Positions 26,047 through 35,576 of a stretch of 64,000 bases of DNA are shown in pieces. Source of the stretch: an uncultured candidate division Zixibacteria bacterium (GTDB lineage Bacteria; Zixibacteria; MSB-5A5; SM1-73). The notes beneath the pieces are model-generated. The model was not told the origin of the DNA. It was given only the letters and a program-made list of their open reading frames with translations, and did not search any database. Location of the stretch: positions 16,565 to 80,564 of the forward strand of contig CAIVRH010000021.1 in the NCBI GenBank assembly GCA_903908285.1. Direction: 5' to 3'. The first letter of the stretch is position 1, and the number at the start of each line of letters is the position of its first letter. The position numbers and the translations under genes are program-made.

Positions 26047-28221
26047 CTAAAATCCTAATTCCTCTTCTTTCTCCGGCGCTTCACCTTTTTCATAAAAAGG
26101 GACATAAGAGGTGGAATCGGGTACTCCTTTGGAACGATGGATATTGCAGTACTCTTCAGGCATGGTCTCGTCCGTAAAAACATCCATGATGGTATGGCGG
26201 CATTTATCGGTAGCCAAAAGACCACTTTCCAGGCAGACGATTTTTAAATAGATTCCGGATGGAACCATAAATCCCTCCACCGGCAGTTTCTCATGAGCCT
26301 TAAGCATGAAGCTGGTCCATACGGGAAGAGCGGTAGTAGCGCCGGTGACATTGTGGCCGATAATGGTTTTGTCGTCATAACCGATCCACACACCTGTAGT
26401 AATCTGAGGAGTAAAGCCATTAAACCAGTTATCCGAACAGTTATCCGTGGTCCCGGTTTTACCACCCGCGGGCCGGGTGAATCCTTTGGCGATGGCTCCA
26501 TAACCCGTGCCCCTTTGGATTACCGATTGTAGCATGGTGGTCATGATATATGCGGTTTGAGCGGAGAGCACCTCCTGCCTTTGGGAGATTTTATGCTCCT
26601 CCAGAGTTTTTCCATAACGATCGGTGATCTTCAGAATGAACCGCGTTTGAACTTTTATTCCCCCGTTGGGAAAAACCGAGAAGGCGGAGACCATATCCCA
26701 TAATGTCACCTCGGATGTTCCCAAAGCCAGAGAGGGATAGGGAGAAAGCGGGGTGGTAAGTCCCATGTGAGAGGCGAAAAAGATAGCTTGTTGCGGAGTG
26801 ACTTTTTGGATCAACTTAGCGGAGATTACGTTTATGGATTTGGCCAAGGCTTTTCTTAAAGTGACCGGGCCGCGAAATTTTTCATCAAAATTCTGCGGAC
26901 TCCATTCCTTTCCATCTTCACCGGTGATAACGAACGGATTGTCATACATGATATCTGTGGGTTTTGCCCCGTTATCAATGGCTGCGGTATATACAAACGG
27001 TTTGAATCCGGAGCCGGGCTGGCGAAGGGCCTGGGTAACCCGGTTGAACTTGCTCTGGTTGAAATCCTTCCCGCCGATCAAAGCCAAAACATCTCCGGTT
27101 TTATTGTCGATGGACAACAAAGCTCCCTGAAGCTGTTTGAACACCCTTCTTCTTTGCGGTTTTCCCTTGGTGGAATCGACTACCACAATGGTATAACTGG
27201 TATCCCTTAGGGAGTGGGATTTCTCCATACTGTGTTGCCGGGTTTGCAGCTCGGTTAACAGAGCCTCCTCGCCGGCTTTCTGCAATTCGGAATTCAGTGT
27301 GGTGTAAACGGATAACCCTCCCCGGTATAGCGCATCCTCGCCATACTTCTTTTCCAGATATTGCCTGACCATCTCGGTGAAATAAGGGGCATCTCCCAGC
27401 GGGGCAGGGGAGGGATGAATTTCCAGGGGCAGGCTCTTTAAAGAATCAGCCTGATGTTTGGTTAGTTTTCCGAAATCCCTCATCGATTCCAAAACCAGGT
27501 TTCTTCTCTTCAAGGAAAGCTCCGGATTGGTGAGAGGAGAATAAAGTCCGGGGTTTTTGGGTATGCTGACTAAAATTGCGCAATCGGATAGGGTCAAATT
27601 CTCCACGTTCTTGCTAAAATAAAGCTGCGAGGCGGCTTGAACTCCATAAGCCCCCTTTCCAAAATAAGCCTGGTTCAAATAGAGCTCGAGAATCTCGTCT
27701 TTGGTATAATTCTTTTCGATCTTAATCGAGGTCAATGCCTCCTTGATTTTTCGAGACATGGATCTTTCCGGAGTAAGAAATAGCATCCGGGCTAACTGCT
27801 GGGTGATGGTGCTGGTGGCTTTAACCCTTTGCCTGAATAAAACACTCTCCCATATCGCCCGGAGTATGGATAGGGTGTTGACTCCCCAGTGACTATAAAA
27901 TCTCCGGTCCTCGGATGCCAAAAGAGCATTTATCAGAATGGGAGATATTTGCGACAAAGGGGTATATATCCTGCGCTCGGTATAGAACTCCTTGATTATC
28001 TTCCCGTCAGCGGAATATATCTTGGTCACCAAGCTGGGTTCGATATTATGTAATTGGATCAAAGAAGGGAGGTCTTTTTTATATGTGTTATAAACCACAA
28101 CCACAGTAATAAGGGAAAGGATCAGAGCCAATAGAAATGTCCAGGAAATAATCCGGATTTTATTTTTGTTATCCTTGAAGAATTTCCCTATCACTTTCCA
28201 AGCAGGTTTCAAAAAATCCAT
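26047..28221 (-). CDS. mrcA: PBP1A family bifunctional penicillin-binding protein
   Basis: A class A PBP of 724 residues that polymerises and cross-links peptidoglycan in the periplasm. A membrane anchor is at residues about 24-45. The GT51 domain has the catalytic EDRRFYSHWG (Glu104) and ATSTITQQLARMLFL. The transpeptidase has SGFK (Ser404, Lys407), SIN (462-464) and KTGTTDN (588-594). Compared with E. coli PBP1A it lacks the large extra OB domain and is closer in size to PBP1A of Gram-negative FCB bacteria. The C-terminal tail has CRHTIMD...EYCNIH, a Cys-containing extension. The start codon is preceded by GATGAGG on the minus strand. Confidence 0.94.
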   Translation of the reverse strand: MDFLKPAWKVIGKFFKDNKNKIRIISWTFLLALILSLITVVVVYNTYKKDLPSLIQLHNIEPSLVTKIYSADGKIIKEFYTERRIYTPLSQISPILINALLASEDRRFYSHWGVNTLSILRAIWESVLFRQRVKATSTITQQLARMLFLTPERSMSRKIKEALTSIKIEKNYTKDEILELYLNQAYFGKGAYGVQAASQLYFSKNVENLTLSDCAILVSIPKNPGLYSPLTNPELSLKRRNLVLESMRDFGKLTKHQADSLKSLPLEIHPSPAPLGDAPYFTEMVRQYLEKKYGEDALYRGGLSVYTTLNSELQKAGEEALLTELQTRQHSMEKSHSLRDTSYTIVVVDSTKGKPQRRRVFKQLQGALLSIDNKTGDVLALIGGKDFNQSKFNRVTQALRQPGSGFKPFVYTAAIDNGAKPTDIMYDNPFVITGEDGKEWSPQNFDEKFRGPVTLRKALAKSINVISAKLIQKVTPQQAIFFASHMGLTTPLSPYPSLALGTSEVTLWDMVSAFSVFPNGGIKVQTRFILKITDRYGKTLEEHKISQRQEVLSAQTAYIMTTMLQSVIQRGTGYGAIAKGFTRPAGGKTGTTDNCSDNWFNGFTPQITTGVWIGYDDKTIIGHNVTGATTALPVWTSFMLKAHEKLPVEGFMVPSGIYLKIVCLESGLLATDKCRHTIMDVFTDETMPEEYCNIHRSKGVPDSTSYVPFYEKGEAPEKEEELGF

Positions 28222-28242
28222 TTTTACCTCATCGGCTGCATG

Positions 28243-28293
28243 AGCTTAAATTAAGCTACGATGGGAAATTAAAGTCTATTAGAGAGAAGTCAA
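28243..28293 (-). promoter_or_regulatory. Promoter and palindromic operator candidate of the PBP1A gene
   Basis: On the minus strand TTGACT (28293-28288), a 16-base spacer and TAATTT (28271-28266) form a promoter pointing into the PBP gene. Between it and the start codon lies the perfect palindrome AGCTTAAATTAAGCT (28243-28257), close to the expected transcription start, where a repressor could bind. Confidence 0.5.
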
Positions 28294-28309
28294 GGAAAAA
28301 TGAATACAA

Positions 28310-28620
28310 AACCCGTCCGCAGTCCATCGCCCTTCGCTTCGCTCAGGACAAGTCCGCCGTCCGCCGCCCTTCGCTTCGCTCAGGACAAGCAAAGGCAAAG
28401 AAGAACAAAGGCAATGACGGATGACGAATAACGGATAATAGAAAAGGAAGAAGGAAAAGGGAAAAGCAATGAAGGATGATGAATGACGAATGATGTATTA
28501 AACGGATGACGTGGAAGGGGTAGCCGCAGACTTCAGTCTGCGGGGTGGTAGTGCTTAAAGTCCGCTGTCCGTTGTCCGTCGACCGACGCCCTTCGCTTCA
28601 CTCAGGACAAGCAAAGGCAA
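28310..28620. repeat. Intergenic repeat cluster
   Basis: Three direct copies of a roughly 25-bp unit containing CTTCGCTTCGCTCAGGACAA lie at about 28328-28352, 28365-28389 and 28587-28611 (the last with one mismatch). Between them are GTCCGCCGTCCGC-type repeats and the hairpin unit TAGCCGCAGACTTCAGTCTG at 28521-28540, which recurs in the palindromic element near 29841. No gene is seen in this 500-base gap. Confidence 0.75.
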
Positions 28621-28729
28621 AAAGGCATAACGGATGATAGATAAAATCCATCAAACGATTAAGGTAAAAATCATCCGGAGTATATTTTCCCTTTGCTTTT
28701 TTGGGATAACCCAATAAATTACCATTGAT

Positions 28730-29737
28730 ATGAATGAAGCATCGGTAATAGCTTATCGAAATAAGGTGATCGAGAGCATCCACCAGGTATCTTTAGCCAT
28801 AGTGGATTCCGAAGGGAGATTATTATATACTGCCGGCGATCCGAATTTCGTTACGTTCCTGCGGTCGTCAGCCAAACCGTTTCAAGCTGTTCCAGTCGTA
28901 GAATCGGGAGCAGCAGAAGCATTCGGCTTCAGCCAAAAGGAGATCGCCATCATTTCCGGTTCGCACAACGGGGAGAGAAAACATGTCCGGGTGGTGCAGG
29001 GCATTCTAAAGAAAATCGGATTGAATAAGAGCTATCTGCAATGCGGCGCCCACGTTCCTCATTACTATATCGCCTGCGGCATTACCCCACCCAAGAAGAA
29101 ATTCTCTTCACTTGAGCATAATTGCTCGGGTAAGCATTCGGGGATGCTGGCGATATGCGTATATAAAGGCTGGAATCTGAAAAATTACCTGGACCCGAAA
29201 CACCCGGTGCAGAAGCTGGATTTGAAGATGATCTCCGAGCTGTGCGAATATCCGGAAAAGAAGATTAGCGTGGGAATAGAAAACTGCGGCGCTCCCACAT
29301 TTGCTCTTCCCCTTAAGAATATGGCTCTCGGATTTGCCAAGCTGAGAAGTTTTAAGTCGAAAAGGCAGATTCTTTCCCAATCGCTGCAGGTGGTAGCGGA
29401 TTCCATGTGGAAATATCCGGATATGGTTTCCGGGAGAAAGAGGTTGGACTACGAGCTGGCGATTCCGAGCAAAGGGAACATTTTAAGCAAAGGCGGAGCA
29501 GAAGCGCTGCACTGTTCGGTCATCTTGGATAAAGGGTTGGGTGTGGCAGTGAAGATAATGGACGGCTCTGCCAGGGCCATAGCACCGGCATCCATCGAGG
29601 TCTATAAGCAGTTGAGAGTATTGAGCAAAAGACAATTAAAAGAACTGGCAGATTTTTATTCTCCCCCCGTATACAACCATCGAAAGAAAAAAGTGGGATT
29701 CCTCAGAGCTGAATTCAAGCTCAAACGGACAAAATAA
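28730..29737 (+). CDS. ansA: Asparaginase, Rhizobium etli AnsA-like family
   Basis: A 335-residue enzyme of the class that includes R. etli inducible asparaginase, hydrolysing L-asparagine to aspartate and ammonia; it is unrelated to E. coli asparaginases. Family motifs are RSSAKPFQ (the Ser-X-X-Lys pair of the active site), ISGSHNGE, CGAHVPHY, HNCSGKHSGML and CGAPTFALPL. In the last, the usual Gly before Cys is Asn (ENCGAP). There is no signal peptide, so it is cytosolic. It is a single-gene unit with no clear ribosome-binding site before ATG 28730 and is flanked on both sides by repeat-rich DNA. Confidence 0.88.
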   Translation: MNEASVIAYRNKVIESIHQVSLAIVDSEGRLLYTAGDPNFVTFLRSSAKPFQAVPVVESGAAEAFGFSQKEIAIISGSHNGERKHVRVVQGILKKIGLNKSYLQCGAHVPHYYIACGITPPKKKFSSLEHNCSGKHSGMLAICVYKGWNLKNYLDPKHPVQKLDLKMISELCEYPEKKISVGIENCGAPTFALPLKNMALGFAKLRSFKSKRQILSQSLQVVADSMWKYPDMVSGRKRLDYELAIPSKGNILSKGGAEALHCSVILDKGLGVAVKIMDGSARAIAPASIEVYKQLRVLSKRQLKELADFYSPPVYNHRKKKVGFLRAEFKLKRTK

Positions 29738-29772
29738 ATCAATAATTACAAAACGTAACGTCGCACTCTAAC

Positions 29773-29979
29773 ATCACCCCCTTAGTCCCCCCTACGGGCG
29801 TCTACCTCTCCACAAGTGAGGGTGTGTCATAACTCGGTATTTTGTAGCCGCAGACTTTAGTCTGCGAAAATCTCTTGTTGAATTCCAACAACTTACGCAA
29901 TCTAAAGATTGCGGCTACAAACTCAAAACACAATTGTGACACAGCCTCAAGTGTGGAGAGGGGGAAACAGGGGGTGAGG
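29773..29979. repeat. Nested palindromic repeat element (MITE/REP-like)
   Basis: A roughly 207-base element with three nested layers. Outer arms are 29773-29832 and 29932-29979 (CACCCCCT, CCTCTCCACA and GTGTGTCA pair imperfectly with the right arm). Inner arms TTTGTAGCCGCA (29841-29852) and TGCGGCTACAAA (29910-29921) are perfect inverted repeats; each arm also folds by itself (CGCAGACTTTAGTCTGCG; CGCAATCTAAAGATTGCG). The centre has TTGTTG/CAACAA. It has no coding content. Confidence 0.75.
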
Positions 29980-30116
29980 TTTTTTCTTTAATCCGTCATT
30001 AATAATCCGTCATTGCTTATTTAAGATTTCTATTGCAATTTTCCCACACGTTTATTAATTTTCGAGATCATATCATCCCGTTTGATGCGGGGAAATTCTT
30101 TTAAAAGAGGATAACC

Positions 30117-30656
30117 ATGAAATCGGAAATTATAAAATTCTTACCGGAGATTGAGCAGATAAAAAATGAAGGTTTGAAAGAACAAGTGATTTCGACCTGG
30201 GAGGATTCTATAACCAAGGGTGGATGGTCATACCGAGAGCTCGAAAAAATTCCCTTCACCCTGTTGATCCCGGAATGCAAAATCAGCCTGATAACCCATA
30301 CCAGGGCAGTCACCCAAACTTCATTAGAGATAGCCAAAGTGCTTTCAGACTTTTACAAAGATAAGGTGCAAATCAACCGGGATATTCTAATGGCTGGAGC
30401 ACTTTTGCATGATGTAGGAAAGATCCTGGAATATACCAAAGAAAAGAACAAAGTCGTCAAAAGCAAAACCGGAAAGCTTTTCAGACATCCTTTTTCCGGT
30501 TCGGCTCTGGCATACAAACATGGTTTGTCCGATGAAGTAGTGCACCTGATCGCCACCCATGCGCATGAGGGGGACGGGGGATACCGGTCGGTGGAGGCGA
30601 TAATCGTGCATTATGCGGACTTCATCAACTTTGAATCGTTAGGGGGAAAGGTTTAA
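30117..30656 (+). CDS. HD-domain phosphohydrolase
   Basis: A 179-residue cytosolic protein with the HD metal-binding pattern: H near HTRAVTQTSLEIA, the HD pair in GALLHDVGK, H in HPFSGSALAYKHG and a later His/Asp set (IATHAHEGDG, IVHYADFINFE). Size and motifs match small HD phosphohydrolases of unknown substrate, possibly nucleotides. GAGGATAACC precedes the ATG. It stands alone between the palindromic element and the glycosyltransferase gene. Confidence 0.85.
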   Translation: MKSEIIKFLPEIEQIKNEGLKEQVISTWEDSITKGGWSYRELEKIPFTLLIPECKISLITHTRAVTQTSLEIAKVLSDFYKDKVQINRDILMAGALLHDVGKILEYTKEKNKVVKSKTGKLFRHPFSGSALAYKHGLSDEVVHLIATHAHEGDGGYRSVEAIIVHYADFINFESLGGKV

Positions 30657-30774
30657 AGTCGGTTCAGGCAACGGAATTGATAAAAGTTTTAATATATTCC
30701 GATTCTCAAACTGCGTTTGTATTATACTTTATCCCCCAATCAAATGCTTATTTTTAGAAGAGTTTTAAAAACGT

Positions 30775-32643
30775 ATGAAGAAATTCCAGGCAAAGAAAGT
30801 CCTCCAAGACCCCAACCTAATAAGGATTTTAGTCATCTTCATTTTAGCTTTCCTGGTACGGTTCATCTATATTCAGGAAATCAAAAAATGCCCGCTCTTC
30901 TATTTGCCCACCATGGACCCGCTTTATCATTTAAGCTGGGCCAAGGAGATTTTGTCGGGTAACATTTTTGCCAATACTCCCTTTTATAGAGCCCCTCTTT
31001 ATTCTTTTCTTCTGGCTTTTGAGCTTTGGGTATCCCATATCAATTTGTATTTTGTCAGAATCGTTCAAATCCTTATGGGTTCCATCAGTTGTGTTTTAGT
31101 CTACCAATTGAGCCGAAAAATGTTCAATCCCCGCATAGGTTTTTTGGCAGGCATCTTAGCTTGCCTTTACCTCCCCTTGGTATACTATGACGGTGAACTT
31201 CTGGATACCTCGCTTACGGTATTTTTAAATCTGGCGCTTTTGCTTCTATTATTAAAAGCACAGAAAGCCCCCTCTGCCCGGAAATTTTTACTTTGCGGTG
31301 CGGTTTTGGGGCTTTCTGCCATTGCCCGCCCCAACATCCTATTGTTTGGAATCGCCGTTCCCTTTTGGCTTTGGTTGACTTTTAAAGATAAATTTTCACT
31401 CCAGAGGATTTTAGTCTTAACCTTATCATTCGCTGCAGGGATAATCCTGTTGGTGTTGCCCGTGACTTTGACCAACTATTTTGCGGGAAAGGATTCTGTC
31501 TTAATCGCTTGGAACGGGGGAATTAACTTCTATTTGGGAAACAATTACGAAGCCACCGGTTACAAGGCGGTCACTCCGGAAATGAGACGGACTTGGTGGG
31601 GCGGCTATTACGACAGCATCCAAAAAGCCGAAGAAGCGGAAGGAAGAAGTTTAAAACGGTCCGAGGTTTCGAGTTATTGGTTTAAAAAGGGATTTGAATT
31701 CATTATCCAAAACCCGATCAGATTTCTTTGGCTCATGCTCAAAAAAATATTCCTTTTTTTCGGGGGTGACGAGATATCCAACAATCAAAGCTTCTACTTT
31801 TTTGCCCGCCTTTCTTCTTTGGCCAAGCTGCTGCTCTGGAGGAAGATAATATCGTTTCCTTCGGGTATCATCCTGCCCTTGTCTTTGATAGGTCTGGTAT
31901 GGTCATACCGACAGTGGAAAAAGTTCTCCATCGTATTGATCTTTATCTTCTCATACACTCTTTCCGTAGTTTTGTTTTTTGTCTGCTCGAGATACCGGCA
32001 GCCGGTCCTGCCTTTTCTCATTATTTTTTCAGCTTTTGCAGTATTCTGGTGTTTGGAACACATAAAAAAGAAAGTAATAATAATGGCAGGAGAGTTATTT
32101 TTGGGTTTGGTAGTAGCGGAGAATGTTACCGTCATCGACCAGTTCTCTCCGTTCTGGGACGCTCAATCTCATGCCACTTTGGGGAGCGTTTATGTCGTAA
32201 CCAAACAATTCGATCAAGCGGAGAAGGAATACAGGGAATCTTTAAAATATTATCCCGATTTCCCCACGGCATTAAGCGGATTAGGCTATATTCAATACAC
32301 TAAGGAAAATTATGAAGAGTCGAAAGATCTGTTTGAAGAAGCGGTTTTCCTAAACCCGCAGGATGAATATGCTCATCGTTATTTAGGAGACATCTATCGG
32401 AAATCTCGCGACTATAATAGGGCTTTGGACGAATACGAAAAAGCCATAGAGCTCGATCCGGAATACGGGGCGGCATATTTCGGAGCCGGAATGGCTTACG
32501 CCAATTTGGGCAGGACGGCTGAAGCCATAAAGATGTGGGAGAAAGTGCTGGAGTATAATCCTGGCTTTGAACTAGCCAAAGAAAACATCGCTACGGCTAA
32601 GAGAAATCTGGAGAGGGAGCAGGAAGCAAAAAAGATAAAATGA
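30775..32643 (+). CDS. Membrane glycosyltransferase (GT-C/ArnT-like) with C-terminal TPRs
   Basis: A 622-residue protein. The first about 430 residues form a polytopic GT-C glycosyltransferase like family 39/ArnT/PMT: the first helix, then a loop with MDPLYHLSWAKEI (acidic catalytic position) and NTPFYRAPLYSFLLAF, followed by many helices. Residues about 455-600 are soluble and made of four TPR units (HATLGSVYVVTKQFDQAEKE and so on), presumably periplasmic. These enzymes transfer sugars from polyprenyl-phosphate donors to lipid or protein acceptors outside the membrane. The fused TPR part suggests a protein partner or substrate. The acceptor is unknown. Confidence 0.82.
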   Translation: MKKFQAKKVLQDPNLIRILVIFILAFLVRFIYIQEIKKCPLFYLPTMDPLYHLSWAKEILSGNIFANTPFYRAPLYSFLLAFELWVSHINLYFVRIVQILMGSISCVLVYQLSRKMFNPRIGFLAGILACLYLPLVYYDGELLDTSLTVFLNLALLLLLLKAQKAPSARKFLLCGAVLGLSAIARPNILLFGIAVPFWLWLTFKDKFSLQRILVLTLSFAAGIILLVLPVTLTNYFAGKDSVLIAWNGGINFYLGNNYEATGYKAVTPEMRRTWWGGYYDSIQKAEEAEGRSLKRSEVSSYWFKKGFEFIIQNPIRFLWLMLKKIFLFFGGDEISNNQSFYFFARLSSLAKLLLWRKIISFPSGIILPLSLIGLVWSYRQWKKFSIVLIFIFSYTLSVVLFFVCSRYRQPVLPFLIIFSAFAVFWCLEHIKKKVIIMAGELFLGLVVAENVTVIDQFSPFWDAQSHATLGSVYVVTKQFDQAEKEYRESLKYYPDFPTALSGLGYIQYTKENYEESKDLFEEAVFLNPQDEYAHRYLGDIYRKSRDYNRALDEYEKAIELDPEYGAAYFGAGMAYANLGRTAEAIKMWEKVLEYNPGFELAKENIATAKRNLEREQEAKKIK

Positions 32644-32673
32644 GAGGTTTTTTTAATTATATGTTTTTTTGTG

Positions 32674-32702
32674 TTGAAAAACACAGGTCAATATATTAAA
32701 TT
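32674..32702 (+). promoter_or_regulatory. Predicted promoter of the trpB2 gene
   Basis: TTGAAA at 32674-32679, a 17-base spacer and TAAATT at 32697-32702, in AT-rich DNA about 80 bases ahead of the start codon. Confidence 0.45.
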
Positions 32703-32782
32703 GTGAAAGTTTTGTTTAATCAGAGGATGTTTGCTGACTCGGAATTTAATAAAGTAACTATCCTAACCATAAGGAGTCGAAA

Positions 32783-34084
32783 ATGGCCTTCCAACCAAGA
32801 CTAATGAATTTGGAGCCGAAAGAGCTGCCCAATCAATGGTATAACATAATACCCGATCTGCCGGTCCCGCTTCCCCCTCCGCTGGATCCGGAGAAAGGGG
32901 AATCGAGAATAAAGAACCTGCCAAATATACTATTGGCCGAATGCCTGAAGCAGGAATTCTCCAATGACCGATGGATCGATATTCCGGAGGAGATGCAGCA
33001 ACTATACTTCCAGGCAGGCAGACCCAGACCGTTGTTCCGCGCGCTGAATTTGGAAAAGAAACTGGAGACCCCCGCCCGTCTTTACTACAAATCCGAATTC
33101 TACAGCCCCACCGGAAGCCACAAGGTGAATACCGCCATTGCCCAGGCATATTATGCCAAAAGAGAAGGATATGAACGATTGACCACCGAAACCGGTGCCG
33201 GGCAGTGGGGAACTGCGCTGGCGTATGCTGCTGCCCTGGCCAATCTGAAGTGCACGGTATACTGGGTCAGAGCAGTGCATGATTGGAAGAGGGACCGAAA
33301 GAACTTGATGGAGTTATACGGGGCAGAAGTTTATGCTTCACCCAGCCCCAAAACAGAATTCGGGAAAACCCTTTACAACCAGGATCCAAAACACCCGGGA
33401 TCTTTAGGGATCGCCATCTCCGAAGGAATGGAGGATGCCAACAAGGACCCCAAAGCCATCTACTGCTTAGGTTCGGTGCTCAATCACGTGCTGATGCACC
33501 AGACCATCATCGGTTTGGAAACCAAAAAACAGTTCGAGAAATTCGATGATTATCCCGACACGGTTATCTCGTGTCTGGGGGGAGGGAGCAATTTCGGAGG
33601 ATTTGCTCTTCCCTTTATGCATGATCTTCTAAAAAAGGGCAAAAAGATTAAATTCATCGCAGCGCAAAGCCAGGCAGCTCCCAACCTGCAGGGGGAATAC
33701 AAATACGATTTTGCCGACTATGCCGAGATGACCCCCATGCTCAAAATGTATACCCTGGGACATCAGATCAGCATGGCGCCGGTAAAGGGAGACGGTCTGA
33801 GATATCACGGGTGTTCACCCATCCTCAGCCTTTTGAGAGATCAGAAATTGATTGATACGGTGGCTTACCCCCAAGATGAAAAACATGTTTTTGAGAGAGC
33901 CAAAGAGTTCATCCGGACGGAAGGATTCCTACCTGCTCCCGAGTCCGCTTACAGCGTTGCCTGCGCCATAGACGAAGCGCTCAAATGCAAAGAGAGCGGG
34001 GAGAAGAAGGTTATCGCATTCAACATCAGCGGTCATGGCTTTTTGGACATCCCCGGATACAGGGAAGTGCTGAATCTTAAATGA
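32783..34084 (+). CDS. trpB2: TrpB2-type tryptophan synthase beta subunit
   Basis: A 433-residue PLP enzyme that condenses indole and serine to tryptophan. It belongs to the TrpB2 branch: longer than TrpB1 by about 30 residues, with ETGAGQWG in place of TrpB1's ETGAGQHG and an N-terminal extension (NQWYNIIPDLPVPLPPPLDP). The PLP lysine is Lys114 in PTGSHKVNTA and the phosphate-binding loop is GGGSNFGG. No trpA or other trp gene is near, which is usual for TrpB2; it may salvage free indole. AAGGAG precedes the ATG. Confidence 0.94.
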   Translation: MAFQPRLMNLEPKELPNQWYNIIPDLPVPLPPPLDPEKGESRIKNLPNILLAECLKQEFSNDRWIDIPEEMQQLYFQAGRPRPLFRALNLEKKLETPARLYYKSEFYSPTGSHKVNTAIAQAYYAKREGYERLTTETGAGQWGTALAYAAALANLKCTVYWVRAVHDWKRDRKNLMELYGAEVYASPSPKTEFGKTLYNQDPKHPGSLGIAISEGMEDANKDPKAIYCLGSVLNHVLMHQTIIGLETKKQFEKFDDYPDTVISCLGGGSNFGGFALPFMHDLLKKGKKIKFIAAQSQAAPNLQGEYKYDFADYAEMTPMLKMYTLGHQISMAPVKGDGLRYHGCSPILSLLRDQKLIDTVAYPQDEKHVFERAKEFIRTEGFLPAPESAYSVACAIDEALKCKESGEKKVIAFNISGHGFLDIPGYREVLNLK

Positions 34085-34150
34085 TGGAAGATGTGGGATC
34101 AGGCGATGAATAATCACTGAAGCCATAGTCGAAATTTCAAACGGATATCA

Positions 34151-34178
34151 GGCGGAGAACCGATCAGGCTTCTCCGCC
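34151..34178 (+). terminator. Hairpin after trpB2, weak terminator
   Basis: GGCGGAGAA (34151-34159) and TTCTCCGCC (34170-34178) form a 9-bp GC-rich stem. Only a short GTGCTTTA follows, so termination may be partial. Confidence 0.45.
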
Positions 34179-34292
34179 GTGCTTTAAATGGGTCTTTATA
34201 AAAATAGCAACCGGGGATAGAAGTTGAAGAAGATTACATTAAATGCAAAAAAACAAAAATCAAATCAGAAGATAGCTAAACCGGGAGCGGTT

Positions 34293-35570
34293 ATGTACAA
34301 GATTCTATTATCTCTATGGTTTTTGATTTTGGTTGTGTTTATAATTTTTGGGATTTCTTCAGCCCAAATCAATAACACACCTAACTCACCTGGCTCGACT
34401 ATATCCGATACCTCAGGACAGATTTCTTCCTCAACGGTACATACAGAAATCGATAAAAAGGAGCGGCTGGAAAAAGCCATCAGGTATCAAAAAGCAAAGA
34501 ACACACACTATTTTCTGGATCAGGGTTATACTCTGATCCTGTTGGTCTTGTTTCTGTTCGTGGGAATCTCCGCTTACCTGAGAAGGCAAATTGAGAAGTT
34601 CACCCGAAAGCGATTCTGGGTAGTGGCATTCTACACATTCCTATTCCTCATATTAGCTTTCATTTTCGGTTTTCCATCCAGCTATTACGGATTCTCCCTG
34701 GAGCAAAAATTCGGGTTATCCAACCAGAACTTTTCGCAATGGTTCGGAGAGCAGCTAAAAGGCTTATTGGTTGTTGCTATTATTGGTCTTCTCTCCGTGG
34801 AAGGGATATACCTGGCATTGAAGAAGTCACCCCGAAGGTGGTGGATTTACGTCTCGGTGGTATTCATAATATTTACCGTGGTGTTGGTAAATCTGGCGCC
34901 GGTTTTGATCATGCCGCTTTTCAACAAGTTTACTCCCCTGCCCAAAGGCGAGCTTAGAGACAAATTAATTGCATTGTCCCAAAAGGCAAACGTTCCGGTG
35001 GAGGACATCTTCACCGTGGATATGAGCAAGCAGACCAAGGAAGCTAATGCCATGTTCACCGGTTTGGGAAACACCAAAAGGGTCGTTTTGGGGGATAATC
35101 TGGTAAAAGAGTACACCCCGGACGAGATAGAGGTGGTTATAGCCCATGAGATGGGGCATAATCTTTTGCATCATATCTGGAAAATGATAATCTTCTCTGC
35201 TATTATGTCGGCTATCGGTTTTCTTATCATTCATCTCCTCGGCGGTGGAATTATAAACAAATACAGGAATAAACTCAAAATCGAAAATATGGCGGATGTG
35301 GCCAGTTTGCCTTTGTTCCTTCTGATATTCTCTATATATGGGATCATCACCATGCCGGTGATGCCAACCTACTCCAGACATGCGGAGAAACAGGCGGACA
35401 AATTCGCTCTGGATATCACCCACAACAAAGAAGCCTTCATCTCAGCCATGAACAAATTGGCTTATGACAATCTATCCGATCCCAACCCAAGTCCGGTGAT
35501 AGAATTTTTGTTGTATGACCATCCGCCTATTGCAAAAAGAATAGAGTTTGCGGAAGAATATAAGTTCTAA
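34293..35570 (+). CDS. M48-family (Ste24-like) membrane metallopeptidase
   Basis: A zinc protease of about 425 residues embedded in the inner membrane. HEMGH in VVIAHEMGHNLLHH is the catalytic zinc site, and the third ligand lies in the family's RHAEKQADKFA. Six or so hydrophobic segments and GFSLEQKFGLSNQNFSQW are typical of CAAX protease/HtpX relatives of the Ste24 type. ATG 34293, preceded by GGGAGCGG, gives a normal signal-anchor start (MYKILLSLWFLILVVF). A longer frame from TTG 34224 would add a basic Lys-rich tail. Its targets are unknown, probably membrane protein quality control. Confidence 0.88.
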   Translation: MYKILLSLWFLILVVFIIFGISSAQINNTPNSPGSTISDTSGQISSSTVHTEIDKKERLEKAIRYQKAKNTHYFLDQGYTLILLVLFLFVGISAYLRRQIEKFTRKRFWVVAFYTFLFLILAFIFGFPSSYYGFSLEQKFGLSNQNFSQWFGEQLKGLLVVAIIGLLSVEGIYLALKKSPRRWWIYVSVVFIIFTVVLVNLAPVLIMPLFNKFTPLPKGELRDKLIALSQKANVPVEDIFTVDMSKQTKEANAMFTGLGNTKRVVLGDNLVKEYTPDEIEVVIAHEMGHNLLHHIWKMIIFSAIMSAIGFLIIHLLGGGIINKYRNKLKIENMADVASLPLFLLIFSIYGIITMPVMPTYSRHAEKQADKFALDITHNKEAFISAMNKLAYDNLSDPNPSPVIEFLLYDHPPIAKRIEFAEEYKF

Positions 35571-35576
35571 ATACGT

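Noticed and set aside
28310..28620. CRISPR array
   Set aside because: Only three copies with spacings of 12 and about 200 bases, and no cas genes.
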